From assembly GCF_001190925.1 (NCBI RefSeq), contig NZ_CP011072.1, forward strand, positions 744,001-808,000: 64,000 nt of DNA. Direction: 5' to 3'. The stretch's first letter is position 1. Every line of letters starts with the position of its first letter. Under the pieces are notes generated by a model that did not search any database, was not told where the DNA came from, and was given only the letters and a program-made list of their open reading frames with translations. Positions 1 to 10,953 of the stretch are shown here, one piece after another. This DNA is from Azoarcus sp. CIB (GTDB lineage: Bacteria; Pseudomonadota; Gammaproteobacteria; Burkholderiales; Rhodocyclaceae). The position numbers were made by a program, and so were the translations under genes.

Positions 1-754
1 CGAGATCCTGCGCGGCGTCGACCTGAAGGTGCCGCGGGGCAAGGTCGTCGCGATCATGGGCGGCAGCGGTTGCGGCAAGACCACGCTGTTGCGCCTGATA
101 GGCGGGCAGCTGCGTGCGACCGCCGGTACCGTCGAAGTCGCCGGCCGCAATGTCGCGTCCCTGAATACTGCCGAGCTCTACGAGATGCGCCGGCGCATGG
201 GCATGCTGTTCCAGTTCGGGGCGCTCTTCACCGACATGTCGGTGCTCGACAACGTCGCCTTCCCGCTGCGCGAACACACCGATCTGCCGTTCAGCCTGAT
301 CCGCGACATGGTGCTGATGAAGCTCAATGCGGTCGGGCTGCGCGGCGCGGCGGACCTCATGCCGGCGGAACTGTCGGGTGGCATGGCGCGCCGCGTCGCG
401 CTGGCGCGGGCGATCGCGCTCGATCCGATGCTGATCATGTACGACGAGCCCTTCGCCGGCCTCGACCCGATCTCGCTCGGCGTCATCGGCCAGCTGATCC
501 GCAAGCTCAACGACGCGCTCGGTGCGACGACGATCATGGTGACGCACGACATCATGGAGTCGCTGCAGATCGTCGATTACATCTATTTCGTTTCCGAAGG
601 CCGCATCGTCGCGGAAGGTACGCCCGACGAGCTGCGCGCCTCGAAGGATCCCTGGGTGTACCAGTTCATCCACGCCGAGCCCGACGGCCCCGTGCCCTTC
701 CACTATCCGGCCGAAGCGCTGGACGAAAGCCTCATCGGCGGGAGGGCCGCGTGA
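1..754 (+). CDS. mlaF: MlaF, ATP-binding subunit of the Mla phospholipid ABC transporter (5' end outside window)
   Basis: ATPase of the inner-membrane MlaFEDB complex, which moves phospholipids between the inner membrane and the periplasmic carrier MlaC to keep the outer membrane asymmetric. The reading frame is open from base 2, so the true start lies upstream. Seen: Walker A (GGSGCGKTT), ABC signature (LSGGMARRVALARA), Walker B (LIMYDEPFAGLDP) and the switch histidine (VTHD). The stop overlaps the mlaE start. The neighbouring mlaE, D, A, C and B genes make the assignment secure. Confidence 0.95.
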   Translation, partial: EILRGVDLKVPRGKVVAIMGGSGCGKTTLLRLIGGQLRATAGTVEVAGRNVASLNTAELYEMRRRMGMLFQFGALFTDMSVLDNVAFPLREHTDLPFSLIRDMVLMKLNAVGLRGAADLMPAELSGGMARRVALARAIALDPMLIMYDEPFAGLDPISLGVIGQLIRKLNDALGATTIMVTHDIMESLQIVDYIYFVSEGRIVAEGTPDELRASKDPWVYQFIHAEPDGPVPFHYPAEALDESLIGGRAA

Positions 755-1545
755 ACGGCCTGCTGAACTTCATCCGTCGCCTCGGCGCGACGGCGGTCGA
801 AGGCGTGTGGCGCATCGGTTTCGCCGCGCGCTTCTTCATGCTGTTGCTGCGCCATTCGGGGCAATCGCTGACGCGCATCCACCTGACGGTGCGCGAGATC
901 TACTTCAGCGGGGTGCTCTCGCTGCTGATCATCATCGTTTCAGGTCTCTTCGTCGGCATGGTGCTGGGCCTGCAGGGCTATGAGACGCTGCAGCGCTACG
1001 GTTCGGGCGATGCGCTCGGCGTGCTCGTGTCGCTGTCGCTGACGCGCGAGCTCGGTCCGGTCGTTGCCGGACTCCTCTTCGCCAGCCGCGCCGGCCTTGC
1101 CGTGACCGCGGAGATCGGCCTGATGAAGACCACCGAGCAGCTCGACGCGATGGACATGATGGCGGTCAATCCCATCGCCCGCGTCGTCGCGCCGCGCTTC
1201 TGGGGCGGCGTGATCTCGATGCCGCTGCTGGCCGCGCTGTTCTCCGCGATGGGCGTGCTCGGCGGCTGGCTGATCGGTGTCGTGTTCATTGGCGTCGATA
1301 ACGGCGCGTTCTGGTCGCAGATGCAGGCGGCCGTGGACTTTCGCTTCGATATCATGAACGGCGTGATCAAGAGCTTCGTGTTCGGCGCCACGGTCGCGCT
1401 GATCGCCGTGTTCGAGGGCTATGACTGCACGCCGACCGCCGAGGGGCTGTCGCGTGCGATCACCCGCACCGTCGTGACCTCCGCGCTGGCGATCCTGGCG
1501 CTCGATTTCGTGCTTACATCTCTTATGTTCCGAGGGCAGTCATGA
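751..1545 (+). CDS. mlaE: MlaE, permease subunit of the Mla phospholipid transporter
   Basis: Integral membrane permease (264 aa) that forms the channel part of MlaFEDB. A GTG start overlaps the mlaF stop (GTGA), the usual translational coupling in this operon. The protein has several long hydrophobic stretches and the conserved MlaE/YrbE core with TRELGPVVAGLLFASR and the TEQLDAMDMM segment. The stop overlaps the mlaD start. The start is the only one that keeps the normal family length. Confidence 0.93.
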   Translation: MNGLLNFIRRLGATAVEGVWRIGFAARFFMLLLRHSGQSLTRIHLTVREIYFSGVLSLLIIIVSGLFVGMVLGLQGYETLQRYGSGDALGVLVSLSLTRELGPVVAGLLFASRAGLAVTAEIGLMKTTEQLDAMDMMAVNPIARVVAPRFWGGVISMPLLAALFSAMGVLGGWLIGVVFIGVDNGAFWSQMQAAVDFRFDIMNGVIKSFVFGATVALIAVFEGYDCTPTAEGLSRAITRTVVTSALAILALDFVLTSLMFRGQS

Positions 1546-2015
1546 GGCGTACAACGCTCGACCTGTGGGTCGGTTTCTTCGTCATCATCGGCATGGCCGC
1601 GCTGATATTCCTCGCGTTCAAGGTCGGCAACCTGGGCGCGGCGAACGGCGGGGAATCCTATGTCGTGAGCGGGCAGTTCGACAACATCGGCGGCCTGAAG
1701 GCGAGGGCTCCGGTCAAGAGCGCAGGGGTGGTCGTGGGGCGGGTCAAGGAAATCCGCTTCGATCCCAAGACCTATCGCGCCGTCGTCGCCCTGTCGCTCG
1801 ACGCGAGTTACCAGTTCCCGCGCGACACGATCGCGACCATCCTGACCTCCGGCCTGCTCGGCGAGCAGTACGTCGGGCTCGAGCCGGGCGGTGACGAGGC
1901 GATGCTGCAGACCGGCGACGTGTTGCAGATCACCCAGTCCGCGGTCGTGCTGGAGAAGCTCATCGGCCAGTTCATGTTCGACAAGGCTGCCGAAGGGTCG
2001 GCGCCCGCGAACTGA
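1542..2015 (+). CDS. mlaD: MlaD, MCE-domain periplasmic lipid-binding subunit
   Basis: Inner-membrane-anchored MCE protein (157 aa) that forms the hexameric ring receiving lipid from MlaC. Seen: one N-terminal membrane segment (about residues 7-27, WVGFFVIIGMAALIFLAF) followed by an MCE domain with the FDNIGGLKARAPVKSAGVVVG core. ATGA overlap with mlaE. Length matches the proteobacterial family. Confidence 0.94.
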   Translation: MRRTTLDLWVGFFVIIGMAALIFLAFKVGNLGAANGGESYVVSGQFDNIGGLKARAPVKSAGVVVGRVKEIRFDPKTYRAVVALSLDASYQFPRDTIATILTSGLLGEQYVGLEPGGDEAMLQTGDVLQITQSAVVLEKLIGQFMFDKAAEGSAPAN

Positions 2016-2043
2016 ACCGGTTGCGCGCGATCTGAATCCCATA

Positions 2044-2820
2044 ATGAAAAAAACGACCTCCCCCAAGCTCGTCAGGGCATTCGCCGTCGCGGCCGCCTGC
2101 TTAGCGCTGGCCGGTTGCACGACGCGTGTCGCCAATCCGGACGATCCGCTCGAAAGCTACAATCGCACGATGTTCACCTTCAACGAGAAGGTGGACGAGG
2201 CCGCGATCCAGCCCGTTGCCAAGGCCTACGACAAGGTCACACCGCTGCCCGTGCGTACCGGCGTCGGCAATTTCTTCGGCAACGTCGGCGACGTGTGGAT
2301 TGGCGGCAACAACCTGTTGCAGGGCAAATTCGCGGATGGCCTGAGCGACCTGCTACGCTTCGCGATCAACTCGACGGTCGGCATCCTCGGCTTCTTCGAC
2401 GTCGCCAGCGAGCTCGAACTGCCCAAGCACGACGAGGATTTCGGCCAGACCCTGGGCTGGTGGGGCGTGGGCGAAGGGGCGTATTTCGTCGTGCCGTTCT
2501 TCGGTCCGCGCACCGTCCGCGACGCGGCGGTCCTGCCGATCGACCTGTACGGCGATGACGTGTGGGGCATCAGGGACGTCCCGACGCGCAACAGCCTCAC
2601 GGCGCTGCGCCTCGTGCATGCGCGCGCCAACCTGCTCGGCATCGACAAGACGCTCGACGAAGGCACGCTGGACAAGTATGCCTACGCGCGCGATTTCTAC
2701 CTGCAGCAGCGCCGCTACCGCGTGTTCGACGGCAATCCGCCGCTCGAAGAGATCGATTTCAACGGCGCCCGGCGGCAACAGGATGACGCCGAACTGGTCG
2801 CGGAAACCGGTGCGCAATAA
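2044..2820 (+). CDS. mlaA: MlaA (VacJ) outer-membrane lipoprotein
   Basis: Outer-membrane lipoprotein (258 aa) that removes misplaced phospholipid from the outer leaflet and passes it to MlaC. ATG 2044 gives a type II signal peptide ending in LALAGC (Cys25 lipidation). The VacJ domain follows (DPLESYNRTMFTFNEKVD near the N-terminus, DFGQTLGWWGVGEGAYFVVPFFGP in the middle). In E. coli this gene is unlinked. Here it sits between mlaD and mlaC, a common betaproteobacterial order. Confidence 0.94.
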   Translation: MKKTTSPKLVRAFAVAAACLALAGCTTRVANPDDPLESYNRTMFTFNEKVDEAAIQPVAKAYDKVTPLPVRTGVGNFFGNVGDVWIGGNNLLQGKFADGLSDLLRFAINSTVGILGFFDVASELELPKHDEDFGQTLGWWGVGEGAYFVVPFFGPRTVRDAAVLPIDLYGDDVWGIRDVPTRNSLTALRLVHARANLLGIDKTLDEGTLDKYAYARDFYLQQRRYRVFDGNPPLEEIDFNGARRQQDDAELVAETGAQ

Positions 2821-2877
2821 CTTTCTGACGGACAACAGGGGCACCCGCATGGTCGCCGGTGTCCCCGAGGAGTGATG

Positions 2878-3498
2878 ATGAATAAGTTCCTGCTTTCCCT
2901 GTGCCTGATGTTCTCGGTGCTGCCGGCGCTGGCCGCCGACGCGCCCAAGGGGCCCGATGCGCTCGTGCGCGAAGTCAGCGACGACGTCCTGACCATCGTG
3001 CGCAAGGACAAGGCGATCCAGTCGGGTGACACGCGCCGCGTGATCGACCTGGTCGAGGAAAAGGTCCTGCCGCACTTCAACTTCCGCCGCATGACCATGC
3101 TGGCGGTCGGCAAGGACTGGCGCCAGGCCAACCCGGAACAGCAGGGCAAGCTCGTCGAAGCCTTCCGCGTCCTGCTCGTGCGCACCTACTCCAACGCGCT
3201 GACGCAGTACCGCGACCAGACCATCGGCTACAAGCCCGCCAAGTTCGGCGAGGCCGATACTTCGGTGCGCGTGCAGACCGAAGTCCGTCAGGCCGGAGCA
3301 CAGCCGATCAATATCGACTACACGCTGGAAAAGACGCCCGAGGGCTGGAAGGTGTTCGACGTGGTCGTCGCCGGCGTCAGCCTCGTGACCAATTATCGCG
3401 GCACCTTCGCGCAGGAAATTCGCGCCGGCGGCGTGGATGGATTGATCCGCTCGCTCGAGCAGAAGAACCGAGACCTCACGGCACCGGCACATTCATGA
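2878..3498 (+). CDS. mlaC: MlaC, periplasmic phospholipid shuttle
   Basis: Soluble periplasmic carrier (206 aa) that moves phospholipid between MlaA and MlaD. A Sec signal peptide ends at about residue 20 (LPALAA), followed by the MlaC/Ttg2D fold with HFNFRRMTMLAVGKDWRQA. Three in-frame start codons lie in a row (GTG 2872, ATG 2875, ATG 2878). The GAGGAG ribosome site ending at 2871 is best spaced for 2878, which is chosen here. The stop overlaps the mlaB start. Confidence 0.93.
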   Translation: MNKFLLSLCLMFSVLPALAADAPKGPDALVREVSDDVLTIVRKDKAIQSGDTRRVIDLVEEKVLPHFNFRRMTMLAVGKDWRQANPEQQGKLVEAFRVLLVRTYSNALTQYRDQTIGYKPAKFGEADTSVRVQTEVRQAGAQPINIDYTLEKTPEGWKVFDVVVAGVSLVTNYRGTFAQEIRAGGVDGLIRSLEQKNRDLTAPAHS

Positions 3499-3779
3499 AC
3501 GCTGACGCGGACAAAGTCCTCGCCATAGAAGGCGAGCTGACGATGGCGACGGCCGCGCAATGGATCGAGCGTGGCCGCGCGCTGGCGCGCGCCGAGGATC
3601 TCGTCGTCGACCTGTCCGGCGTGAGCGCGGCGGATTCGTCGGCCCTTGCGCTGCTGTTCGACTGGATGCGCGTTGCCCGCGCGAGCGGACACAAGGTTCG
3701 CCAGACCGGCATGCCGGCGGGGATGCTCAGCCTTGCGACGCTCTATGGCGTCGACGAGCTGCTGCCCGCGGAAGCCTGA
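3495..3779 (+). CDS. mlaB: MlaB, STAS-domain subunit of the Mla transporter
   Basis: Small cytoplasmic STAS protein (94 aa) that binds MlaF and supports assembly and activity of MlaFEDB. Seen: the STAS pattern, an N-terminal strand, LVVDLSGVSAADSSALALLFDW, and a C-terminal LATLYGVDELL helix. ATGA overlap with mlaC places it last in the mla operon. Confidence 0.9.
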   Translation: MNADADKVLAIEGELTMATAAQWIERGRALARAEDLVVDLSGVSAADSSALALLFDWMRVARASGHKVRQTGMPAGMLSLATLYGVDELLPAEA

Positions 3780-3792
3780 CCTCCTGCCGTCG

Positions 3793-4689
3793 ATGAATCC
3801 TCCCGCAATACGGATCGTTTCGGCGACCAAGCGTTACGGTTCCCTGCTGGCGCTCGCCGGTGTCGACCTCGAAGTTGCGCAGGGCGAATTCTTCGGCCTG
3901 CTCGGACCGAACGGCGCGGGCAAGACGACGCTCATCTCGGCGCTCTCGGGCCTCGCGCGCCCGGACGGCGGCGTCTTCGAGATCATGGGCTACAACGTCG
4001 TCTCGGACTACCGCAGCGCCCGGCGCAACCTCGGTGTCGTGCCGCAGGAGCTGGTGTTCGACCCCTTCTTTTCGGTGCGCGAGCTGTTGCGCATCCAGTC
4101 CGGCTACTTCGGCATCCGCAACAACGACGACTGGATCGACGAGATCCTCGAGAGCCTGGATCTGACCGCCAAGGCCGGCGCCAACATGCGCATGCTCTCG
4201 GGGGGCATGAAGCGGCGCGTGCTTGTCGCGCAGGCGCTCGTGCATCGTCCCCCGGTGATCGTGCTCGACGAGCCGACCGCCGGTGTCGACGTCGAGCTGC
4301 GCCAGGGCTTGTGGCAGTTCATCCGCAAACTCAATCGCGACGGCCACACCATCGTGCTGACGACGCACTACCTCGAAGAGGCCGAGGCGCTGTGCGGGCG
4401 CATCGCGATGCTCAAATCCGGCAAGGTCGTCGCGCTGGATACCACCGAGAACCTGTTGCGTCGCTTCGCCAGCCATTCGCTCGCGGTGCGCCTCGAACGC
4501 CCCGAACTGGCGGCTGCCTCGGGTGGCGTGCTCGCGGCCAACGGCTGGGCGGAGTTTCCCCTCGATCGCTACGAAGATCTGGAGCCCCTGCTGGCGCGCT
4601 TGCGCGAGGCGGGAGCGAAGATCCTCGACCTGCGTCTGGGCGAGGCCGATCTCGAGCGCGTGTTCGTGGAGGTGATGAACCGTGCATGA
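3793..4689 (+). CDS. ABC transporter ATP-binding protein, YadG/DrrA-like
   Basis: ATPase (298 aa) of a two-component ABC-2 exporter with the permease encoded next. Seen: Walker A (GPNGAGKTT), signature (LSGGMKRRVLVAQAL), Walker B (VIVLDEPTAGVD) and H-loop (TTHYLEEAE). It starts 13 bp after mlaB. Relatives include YadG and NodI/DrrA drug or oligosaccharide exporters, and the substrate cannot be read from sequence. The gene overlaps the permease by 8 bp. Confidence 0.9.
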   Translation: MNPPAIRIVSATKRYGSLLALAGVDLEVAQGEFFGLLGPNGAGKTTLISALSGLARPDGGVFEIMGYNVVSDYRSARRNLGVVPQELVFDPFFSVRELLRIQSGYFGIRNNDDWIDEILESLDLTAKAGANMRMLSGGMKRRVLVAQALVHRPPVIVLDEPTAGVDVELRQGLWQFIRKLNRDGHTIVLTTHYLEEAEALCGRIAMLKSGKVVALDTTENLLRRFASHSLAVRLERPELAAASGGVLAANGWAEFPLDRYEDLEPLLARLREAGAKILDLRLGEADLERVFVEVMNRA

Positions 4690-5449
4690 GCGCCTGATCG
4701 GTTTCCGCACCCTGCTGCAGAAGGAGGTGCTGCGTTTCTGGAAGGTGAGCTTCCAGACCGTTGGCGCCCCGGTTCTCAATGCGTTGCTGTACCTGCTGAT
4801 CTTCTCGCACGTCCTCGACCGGCACGTCACGGTGTATGGCGACGTCGCCTACACGGCCTTCCTCGTGCCGGGTCTCGTGATGATGTCGCTGCTGCAGAAC
4901 TCGTTCGCGAACAGCTCCTCGTCGCTGATCCAGAGCAAGATCACCGGCAACATCATCTTCGTGCTGCTGCCGCCGCTGTCCTACCGCGAGTTCTATGCCG
5001 CCTACGTGATCGCGTCGGTGCTGCGCGGGCTGTTCGTCGGCTTCGGCGTGTTGCTCGTGTCCTTCCCCTTCGTCGAGCTGCCAATGGCGGCCCCGGGCTG
5101 GATCTTCGCGTTCGGCCTCATGGGGGGCGCGATCCTCGGCTCGCTGGGCGTCATCGCGGGGATCTGGGCCGACAAGTTCGACCAGCTCGCGGGCTTCCAG
5201 AATTTCCTGATCATGCCGCTGACGATGCTGTCCGGCGTGTTCTACTCGATCCACTCGCTGCCCGAGTTCTGGCAGAAGGTCTCGCACATCAATCCGTTTT
5301 TCTTCATGATCGATGGCTTCCGTTACGGCTTCTTCGGTCAGTCCGACGTCTCGCCGTGGCTGAGCCTTGCGGTCGTGAGTCTTTGTTTCGTGTTCCTCGC
5401 AGTGCTGACCCTGGCGATGCTCGCCCGGGGCTACAAGCTGCGGGCTTGA
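4682..5449 (+). CDS. ABC-2 type permease, YadH/NodJ-like
   Basis: Membrane partner (255 aa) of the preceding ATPase. It shows six or so hydrophobic segments and the ABC-2 permease signature region (GVFYSIHSLPEFWQKVSHINP, then FFMIDGFRYGFFG). GTG start inside the last codons of the ATPase gene. Substrate unknown. The position between mlaB and ibaG suggests envelope function, but that is inference only. Confidence 0.9.
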   Translation: MHERLIGFRTLLQKEVLRFWKVSFQTVGAPVLNALLYLLIFSHVLDRHVTVYGDVAYTAFLVPGLVMMSLLQNSFANSSSSLIQSKITGNIIFVLLPPLSYREFYAAYVIASVLRGLFVGFGVLLVSFPFVELPMAAPGWIFAFGLMGGAILGSLGVIAGIWADKFDQLAGFQNFLIMPLTMLSGVFYSIHSLPEFWQKVSHINPFFFMIDGFRYGFFGQSDVSPWLSLAVVSLCFVFLAVLTLAMLARGYKLRA

Positions 5450-5455
5450 GGGTAG

Positions 5456-6991
<1,536 letters not shown>

Positions 6992-7006
6992 GGTGCGTGG
7001 TAGCCC

Positions 7007-7044
7007 CCCGGCGCGGATGCCGCGCCGGGTTACAATGTTTTTTT
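7007..7044 (+). terminator. Hairpin plus T-run between murA and hisG
   Basis: A perfect 10-bp stem (CCCGGCGCGG / CCGCGCCGGG, 7007-7016 with 7020-7029) and 3-base loop is followed 8 bases later by seven T residues (7038-7044). It looks like an intrinsic terminator for murA. It lies right in front of hisG, so it could also act as a leader control element, although no his-rich leader peptide is visible. Confidence 0.6.
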
Positions 7045-7066
7045 GATATTTCCCGAGGCACCCTTC

Positions 7067-7708
7067 GTGTCCAGCATTACCCTCGCCCTGTCCAAGGGCC
7101 GCATCTTCGAGGAAACGCTGCCGCTGCTCGCGGCCGCCGGCATCACGCCGACCGACAATCCCGAGACCTCGCGCAAGCTCATTATCGGCACGAACCGTCC
7201 CGACGTGCGCCTCGTGATCGTGCGCGCGACCGATACGCCGACCTACGTCCAGTACGGGGCGGCCGATCTCGGCATCGCGGGCAAGGACGTGCTCCTCGAG
7301 CATGGCGGGGCCGGGCTGTATCAGCCGCTGGACCTCAATATCGCGAAGTGCCGCCTGTGCGTCGCGACGCAGAAGGGTTTCGATTACGCCGCTGCGACCC
7401 GCCCCGGCGGGCGCATCCGCGTCGCGACCAAGTACATCAACAGCGCGAAGGCGCACTTCGCCGCGAAAGGCGTGCATGTCGACCTGATCAAGCTGTACGG
7501 CTCGATGGAGCTCGCGCCGCTGGTCGGCCTCGCGGATGCGATCGTGGACCTGGTCTCGAGCGGCAACACGCTGCGCGCGAACAACCTCGAGGAAGTCGAG
7601 GAGATCATGTCGATCAGCTCGCGCCTGGTCGTGAACCAGGCCTCGCTAAAGATGAAGCGCGAGCTCATCCAGCCCGTGCTGGAGGCCTTTGCCGGAGCCG
7701 TGAGATGA
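7067..7708 (+). CDS. hisG: ATP phosphoribosyltransferase catalytic subunit, short form (HisG)
   Basis: First enzyme of histidine biosynthesis (213 aa): condenses ATP with PRPP. This is the short HisG form, which in known systems needs the regulatory subunit HisZ, not seen in this window. GTG 7067 is preferred over an upstream TTG (7043) because a GAGG ribosome site lies 9 bp before it and the protein then starts [12 protein letters not shown] like relatives. Overlaps hisD by 4 bp. Confidence 0.95.
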   Translation: MSSITLALSKGRIFEETLPLLAAAGITPTDNPETSRKLIIGTNRPDVRLVIVRATDTPTYVQYGAADLGIAGKDVLLEHGGAGLYQPLDLNIAKCRLCVATQKGFDYAAATRPGGRIRVATKYINSAKAHFAAKGVHVDLIKLYGSMELAPLVGLADAIVDLVSSGNTLRANNLEEVEEIMSISSRLVVNQASLKMKRELIQPVLEAFAGAVR

Positions 7709-9018
7709 GTGATTCGGAGCGCAGCATCCGCCGCCTCGACGCGCGCGATCCCGAGTTCCTGTCCACGCTGGACGCACTTCTCGCCTTCGAAGGCAGCGCC
7801 GACGCGCGCATCGACGCGGCCGTCACCGAGATCCTGAGTGCCGTGCGCACCACCGGTGACGCCGCGGTCATCGAATACACGCGCCGCTTCGACCGCCTCG
7901 ACGTGAAGTCGATGGCCGCGTTGGAGTTGCCGAAGTCCGAACTGAAGGCCGCGCTCGACAGCCTCACCGTCGAGCAGCGCGAAGCCCTGCGCATCGCCGC
8001 CGACCGCGTGCGCATCTACCACGAACGCCAGCGTGCCGAGTCGTGGGACTACGTCGAGGCCGACGGCACGCGCCTGGGCCAGAAGGTCACGCCGCTCGAC
8101 CGCGTCGGCCTGTACGTGCCGGGTGGGCGCGCGTCCTACCCGAGTTCGGTGCTGATGAACGCCATTCCGGCCAAGGTCGCCGGTGTCGGCGAGCTGATCA
8201 TGGTCGTGCCGACGCCGAACGGCGAGAAGAACCCGCTCGTCCTCGCCGCCGCCGCCATCACCGGCGTCGATCGCGTATTCACGATCGGCGGCGCGCAGGC
8301 CGTCGCCGCGCTCGCCTACGGCACACAGACCCTGCCGCAGGTAGACAAGATCGTCGGCCCCGGCAATGCCTATGTTGCCGAGGCCAAGCGCCGCGTGTTC
8401 GGCACGGTCGGCATCGACATGGTCGCCGGGCCGTCCGAGGTGCTGATCATCTCCGACGGCAGCGGCCACTCCGACTGGGTCGCGATGGACCTGTTCGCGC
8501 AGGCCGAGCACGACGAGCTGGCGCAGTCCATCCTGTTATGCACCGACGCCGCGTTCATCGATGCGGTGGAGGCCTCGATCGAGCGCCTGCTGCCGACGAT
8601 GCCGCGGCGCGAGACCATCGCCGCCTCGCTCGCCAATCGCGGCGCGCTGATCCACGTCGATAGTCTGGAGCAGGCCTGCACGATCGCGAACCGCATCGCG
8701 CCGGAACACCTCGAGCTGTCGCTCGACGAGCCCGAGCCTTGGATAGCCCGCATCCGTCACGCCGGCGCGATCTTCGTCGGGCACTGGTCGGTGGAGGCCC
8801 TGGGCGACTATTGCGCCGGTCCCAACCACGTGCTGCCGACGATGCGCAGCGCGCGCTTCTCGTCGCCGCTGGGCGTGTACGACTTCCAGAAGCGCACCAG
8901 CATCATCCAGATTTCGGAAGCGGGGGCGCAGACGCTGGGGCGCGTCGCCTCGACGCTCGCCCACGGTGAAGGCCTGCAGGCGCACGCGCGCTCGGCGGAG
9001 ATGCGCCTGCACAAGTGA
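7705..9018 (+). CDS. hisD: Histidinol dehydrogenase (HisD)
   Basis: Zinc enzyme (437 aa) that oxidises histidinol to histidine in two NAD-dependent steps, the last reactions of the pathway. Seen: [39 protein letters not shown] and the catalytic EHLEL segment near residue 335. ATGA overlap with hisG. A strong inverted repeat follows before the oppositely oriented hisC. Confidence 0.97.
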   Translation: MSDSERSIRRLDARDPEFLSTLDALLAFEGSADARIDAAVTEILSAVRTTGDAAVIEYTRRFDRLDVKSMAALELPKSELKAALDSLTVEQREALRIAADRVRIYHERQRAESWDYVEADGTRLGQKVTPLDRVGLYVPGGRASYPSSVLMNAIPAKVAGVGELIMVVPTPNGEKNPLVLAAAAITGVDRVFTIGGAQAVAALAYGTQTLPQVDKIVGPGNAYVAEAKRRVFGTVGIDMVAGPSEVLIISDGSGHSDWVAMDLFAQAEHDELAQSILLCTDAAFIDAVEASIERLLPTMPRRETIAASLANRGALIHVDSLEQACTIANRIAPEHLELSLDEPEPWIARIRHAGAIFVGHWSVEALGDYCAGPNHVLPTMRSARFSSPLGVYDFQKRTSIIQISEAGAQTLGRVASTLAHGEGLQAHARSAEMRLHK

Positions 9019-9058
9019 GCCACGCCACGCCGCACCGCTCGTGCGCGAAGCGAATCAC

Positions 9059-9087
9059 GGAAGGGCGTCCCGGCGGGACGCCCTTCC
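9059..9087. terminator. Perfect 13-bp inverted repeat between convergent hisD and hisC
   Basis: A 13-bp perfect stem (9059-9071 with 9075-9087) has a 3-base GGC loop. It lies in the 74-bp gap where hisD (+) and hisC (-) converge and is symmetric, so it can act as a bidirectional terminator. Neither side has a good T-run, which lowers confidence in intrinsic termination. Confidence 0.6.
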
Positions 9088-9092
9088 TGCGT

Positions 9093-10163
9093 TTACGCGA
9101 GGATTTCGCGCAGCGCCCCGACCAGGGCACCGCATTGCTCGTCGGTCCCGACGGTGATGCGCAGGAACTGATCGATGCGCGGCTGGCGGAAGTGGCGCAC
9201 GATGATCGCGCGCTTGCGCAGCTCGGCGGCGAGTTCCCCGGCGTCGCGCGTCGGGTGCGTCGCGAACACGAAGTTCGCCGCCGACGGCAGCACTTCGAAG
9301 CCCAGCGCGGACAGGTCGGAAACGAGCTGGCCGCGCGTGCGGATCACCGCTTGGCGCGTGTGTTCGAAATATTCCTCGTCCTCGATCGCCGCGACCGCGC
9401 CCACGATCGCCAGCCGATCCAGCGGGTAGGAATTGAAGCTGTCCTTCACGCGCACGAGCGCCTCGATCAGGTCCGGGTGGCCGATCGCGAAGCCCACGCG
9501 CAGGCCCGCAAGCGAGCGCGACTTGGACAAGGTCTGCACGACCAGCAGGTTCGGGTAGCGGGCCGTGAGCGCAATGGCCGACTCGCCGCCGAAGTCCACA
9601 TAGGCCTCGTCGATGACGACCACGCACTGCGGATTGCCGGCGACGATGCGCTCGATCTCGGTGAGCGGCAGCAGGCGCCCCGTCGGCGCGTTCGGGTTCG
9701 GGAAGATGATGCCGCCCGCGGCCAAGTCGCCGGCAGGCAGGTAATCTTCGGGGCGGATCGCGAGGTTCGCATCGAGCGGCACCGTCTCGAAGTCGATCCC
9801 GTACAGCCCGCAATACACGGGATAGAAGCTGTACGAGATGTCTGGGAAGCGCAGCGGCCGATCGTGCTTCAGCAGCGCCAGGAAGGCGTGCGCGAGGACC
9901 TCGTCGGATCCGTTGCCGACGAACACTTCCTGCGTCGTGATGCCGTGGCGCGCGGCGATCGCGGCGCGCAGCCGTTCCGAGGTCGGGTCGGGATACAGGC
10001 GCAGCGCGTCGGACGCCTCGGCGCGGATCGCCTCGATCGCCTTCGGCGAGGGGCCGTACGGCTGCTCGTTGGTGTTGAGCTTGACCAGGTTGGCGATCTT
10101 GGGCTGTTCGCCCGGGACATAGGGGGTCAGGCCGTTGACGACGGCGCTCCAGTATTGGCTCAT
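9093..10163 (-). CDS. hisC: Histidinol-phosphate aminotransferase (HisC), inverted relative to the his operon
   Basis: PLP enzyme (356 aa) that converts imidazole-acetol phosphate to histidinol phosphate. Seen: [14 protein letters not shown] near the N-terminus, [12 protein letters not shown], and the PLP lysine in [14 protein letters not shown]. It sits exactly where hisC belongs (between hisD and hisB) but on the opposite strand. It must therefore be read from its own promoter in the 149-bp gap shared with hisB. The sequence is intact, so it is probably functional. Confidence 0.95.
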   Translation of the reverse strand: MSQYWSAVVNGLTPYVPGEQPKIANLVKLNTNEQPYGPSPKAIEAIRAEASDALRLYPDPTSERLRAAIAARHGITTQEVFVGNGSDEVLAHAFLALLKHDRPLRFPDISYSFYPVYCGLYGIDFETVPLDANLAIRPEDYLPAGDLAAGGIIFPNPNAPTGRLLPLTEIERIVAGNPQCVVVIDEAYVDFGGESAIALTARYPNLLVVQTLSKSRSLAGLRVGFAIGHPDLIEALVRVKDSFNSYPLDRLAIVGAVAAIEDEEYFEHTRQAVIRTRGQLVSDLSALGFEVLPSAANFVFATHPTRDAGELAAELRKRAIIVRHFRQPRIDQFLRITVGTDEQCGALVGALREILA

Positions 10164-10228
10164 CGGCGGATCGGATGCAGGGTTGTCGGAGGGGCCCGCG
10201 CAGGCCAGGCGGCCGCTGCGGCCAGCAT

Positions 10229-10258
10229 TGCGGCGGTACAGTCAGGCGATGGTATCAT
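10229..10258 (+). promoter_or_regulatory. Putative sigma-70 promoter for hisB-hisE
   Basis: TTGCGG (10229-10234), an 18-bp spacer and TATCAT (10253-10258) lie 55 bp before hisB. With hisC inverted, hisB and the genes after it cannot be read with hisG-hisD, so a promoter here is required. Confidence 0.5.
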
Positions 10259-10312
10259 GCCGAAGAGTGACGTCCGTGCGCGTCCGAACCCTACATTTCG
10301 AAGCAGATCCTC

Positions 10313-10900
10313 ATGCGGCAAGCCGAAGTAACTCGCGACACCCTGGAAACCCGGATCACGGTCCGCATCGACCTGGACGGCAGCGGCAAGGCCAGTCTCG
10401 CCACGGGCGTGCCCTTTTTCGATCACATGCTCGACCAGATCGCCCGTCATGGCGCGATCGATCTCGATATCAGGGCCGACGGCGACACCCACATCGACGA
10501 CCACCATACCGTCGAGGACGTCGGCATCACCCTTGGACAGGCCTTCGCGAAGGCGCTCGGCGACAAGAAAGGGATCTTCCGCTACGGCCACGCCTACGTG
10601 CCGCTCGACGAGGCGCTGTCGCGCGTGGTCGTGGATTTCTCCGGCCGACCGGGGCTGCACTACTTCGTGAATTACACGCGTGCGCGCATCGGCAATTTCG
10701 ATGTGGATCTCGCACGAGAATTCTTCCAGGGCTTCGTCAATCATGCCGGGGTGACCGTGCATATCGACAACCTGCGCGGCGACAATGCCCATCACCAGTG
10801 CGAGACCATTTTCAAGGCCTTCGGTCGCGCGTTGCGCATGGCAGCCCAGCGCGACGAGCGCGCCGCCGGCGTGATCCCCTCGACCAAGGGTGCCCTTTGA
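10313..10900 (+). CDS. hisB: Imidazoleglycerol-phosphate dehydratase (HisB)
   Basis: Monofunctional manganese enzyme (195 aa) for the sixth step of histidine synthesis. It lacks the phosphatase domain of enterobacterial HisB. Seen: the first metal motif in [15 protein letters not shown] and the second near the C-terminus in [19 protein letters not shown]. First gene of the rightward hisBHAFIE run. Confidence 0.97.
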   Translation: MRQAEVTRDTLETRITVRIDLDGSGKASLATGVPFFDHMLDQIARHGAIDLDIRADGDTHIDDHHTVEDVGITLGQAFAKALGDKKGIFRYGHAYVPLDEALSRVVVDFSGRPGLHYFVNYTRARIGNFDVDLAREFFQGFVNHAGVTVHIDNLRGDNAHHQCETIFKAFGRALRMAAQRDERAAGVIPSTKGAL

Positions 10901-10953
10901 GTTTCCGCAAAACTCCCCGCCCAACCTTCTGATTTTCTGCGAGCGATTCCGCG

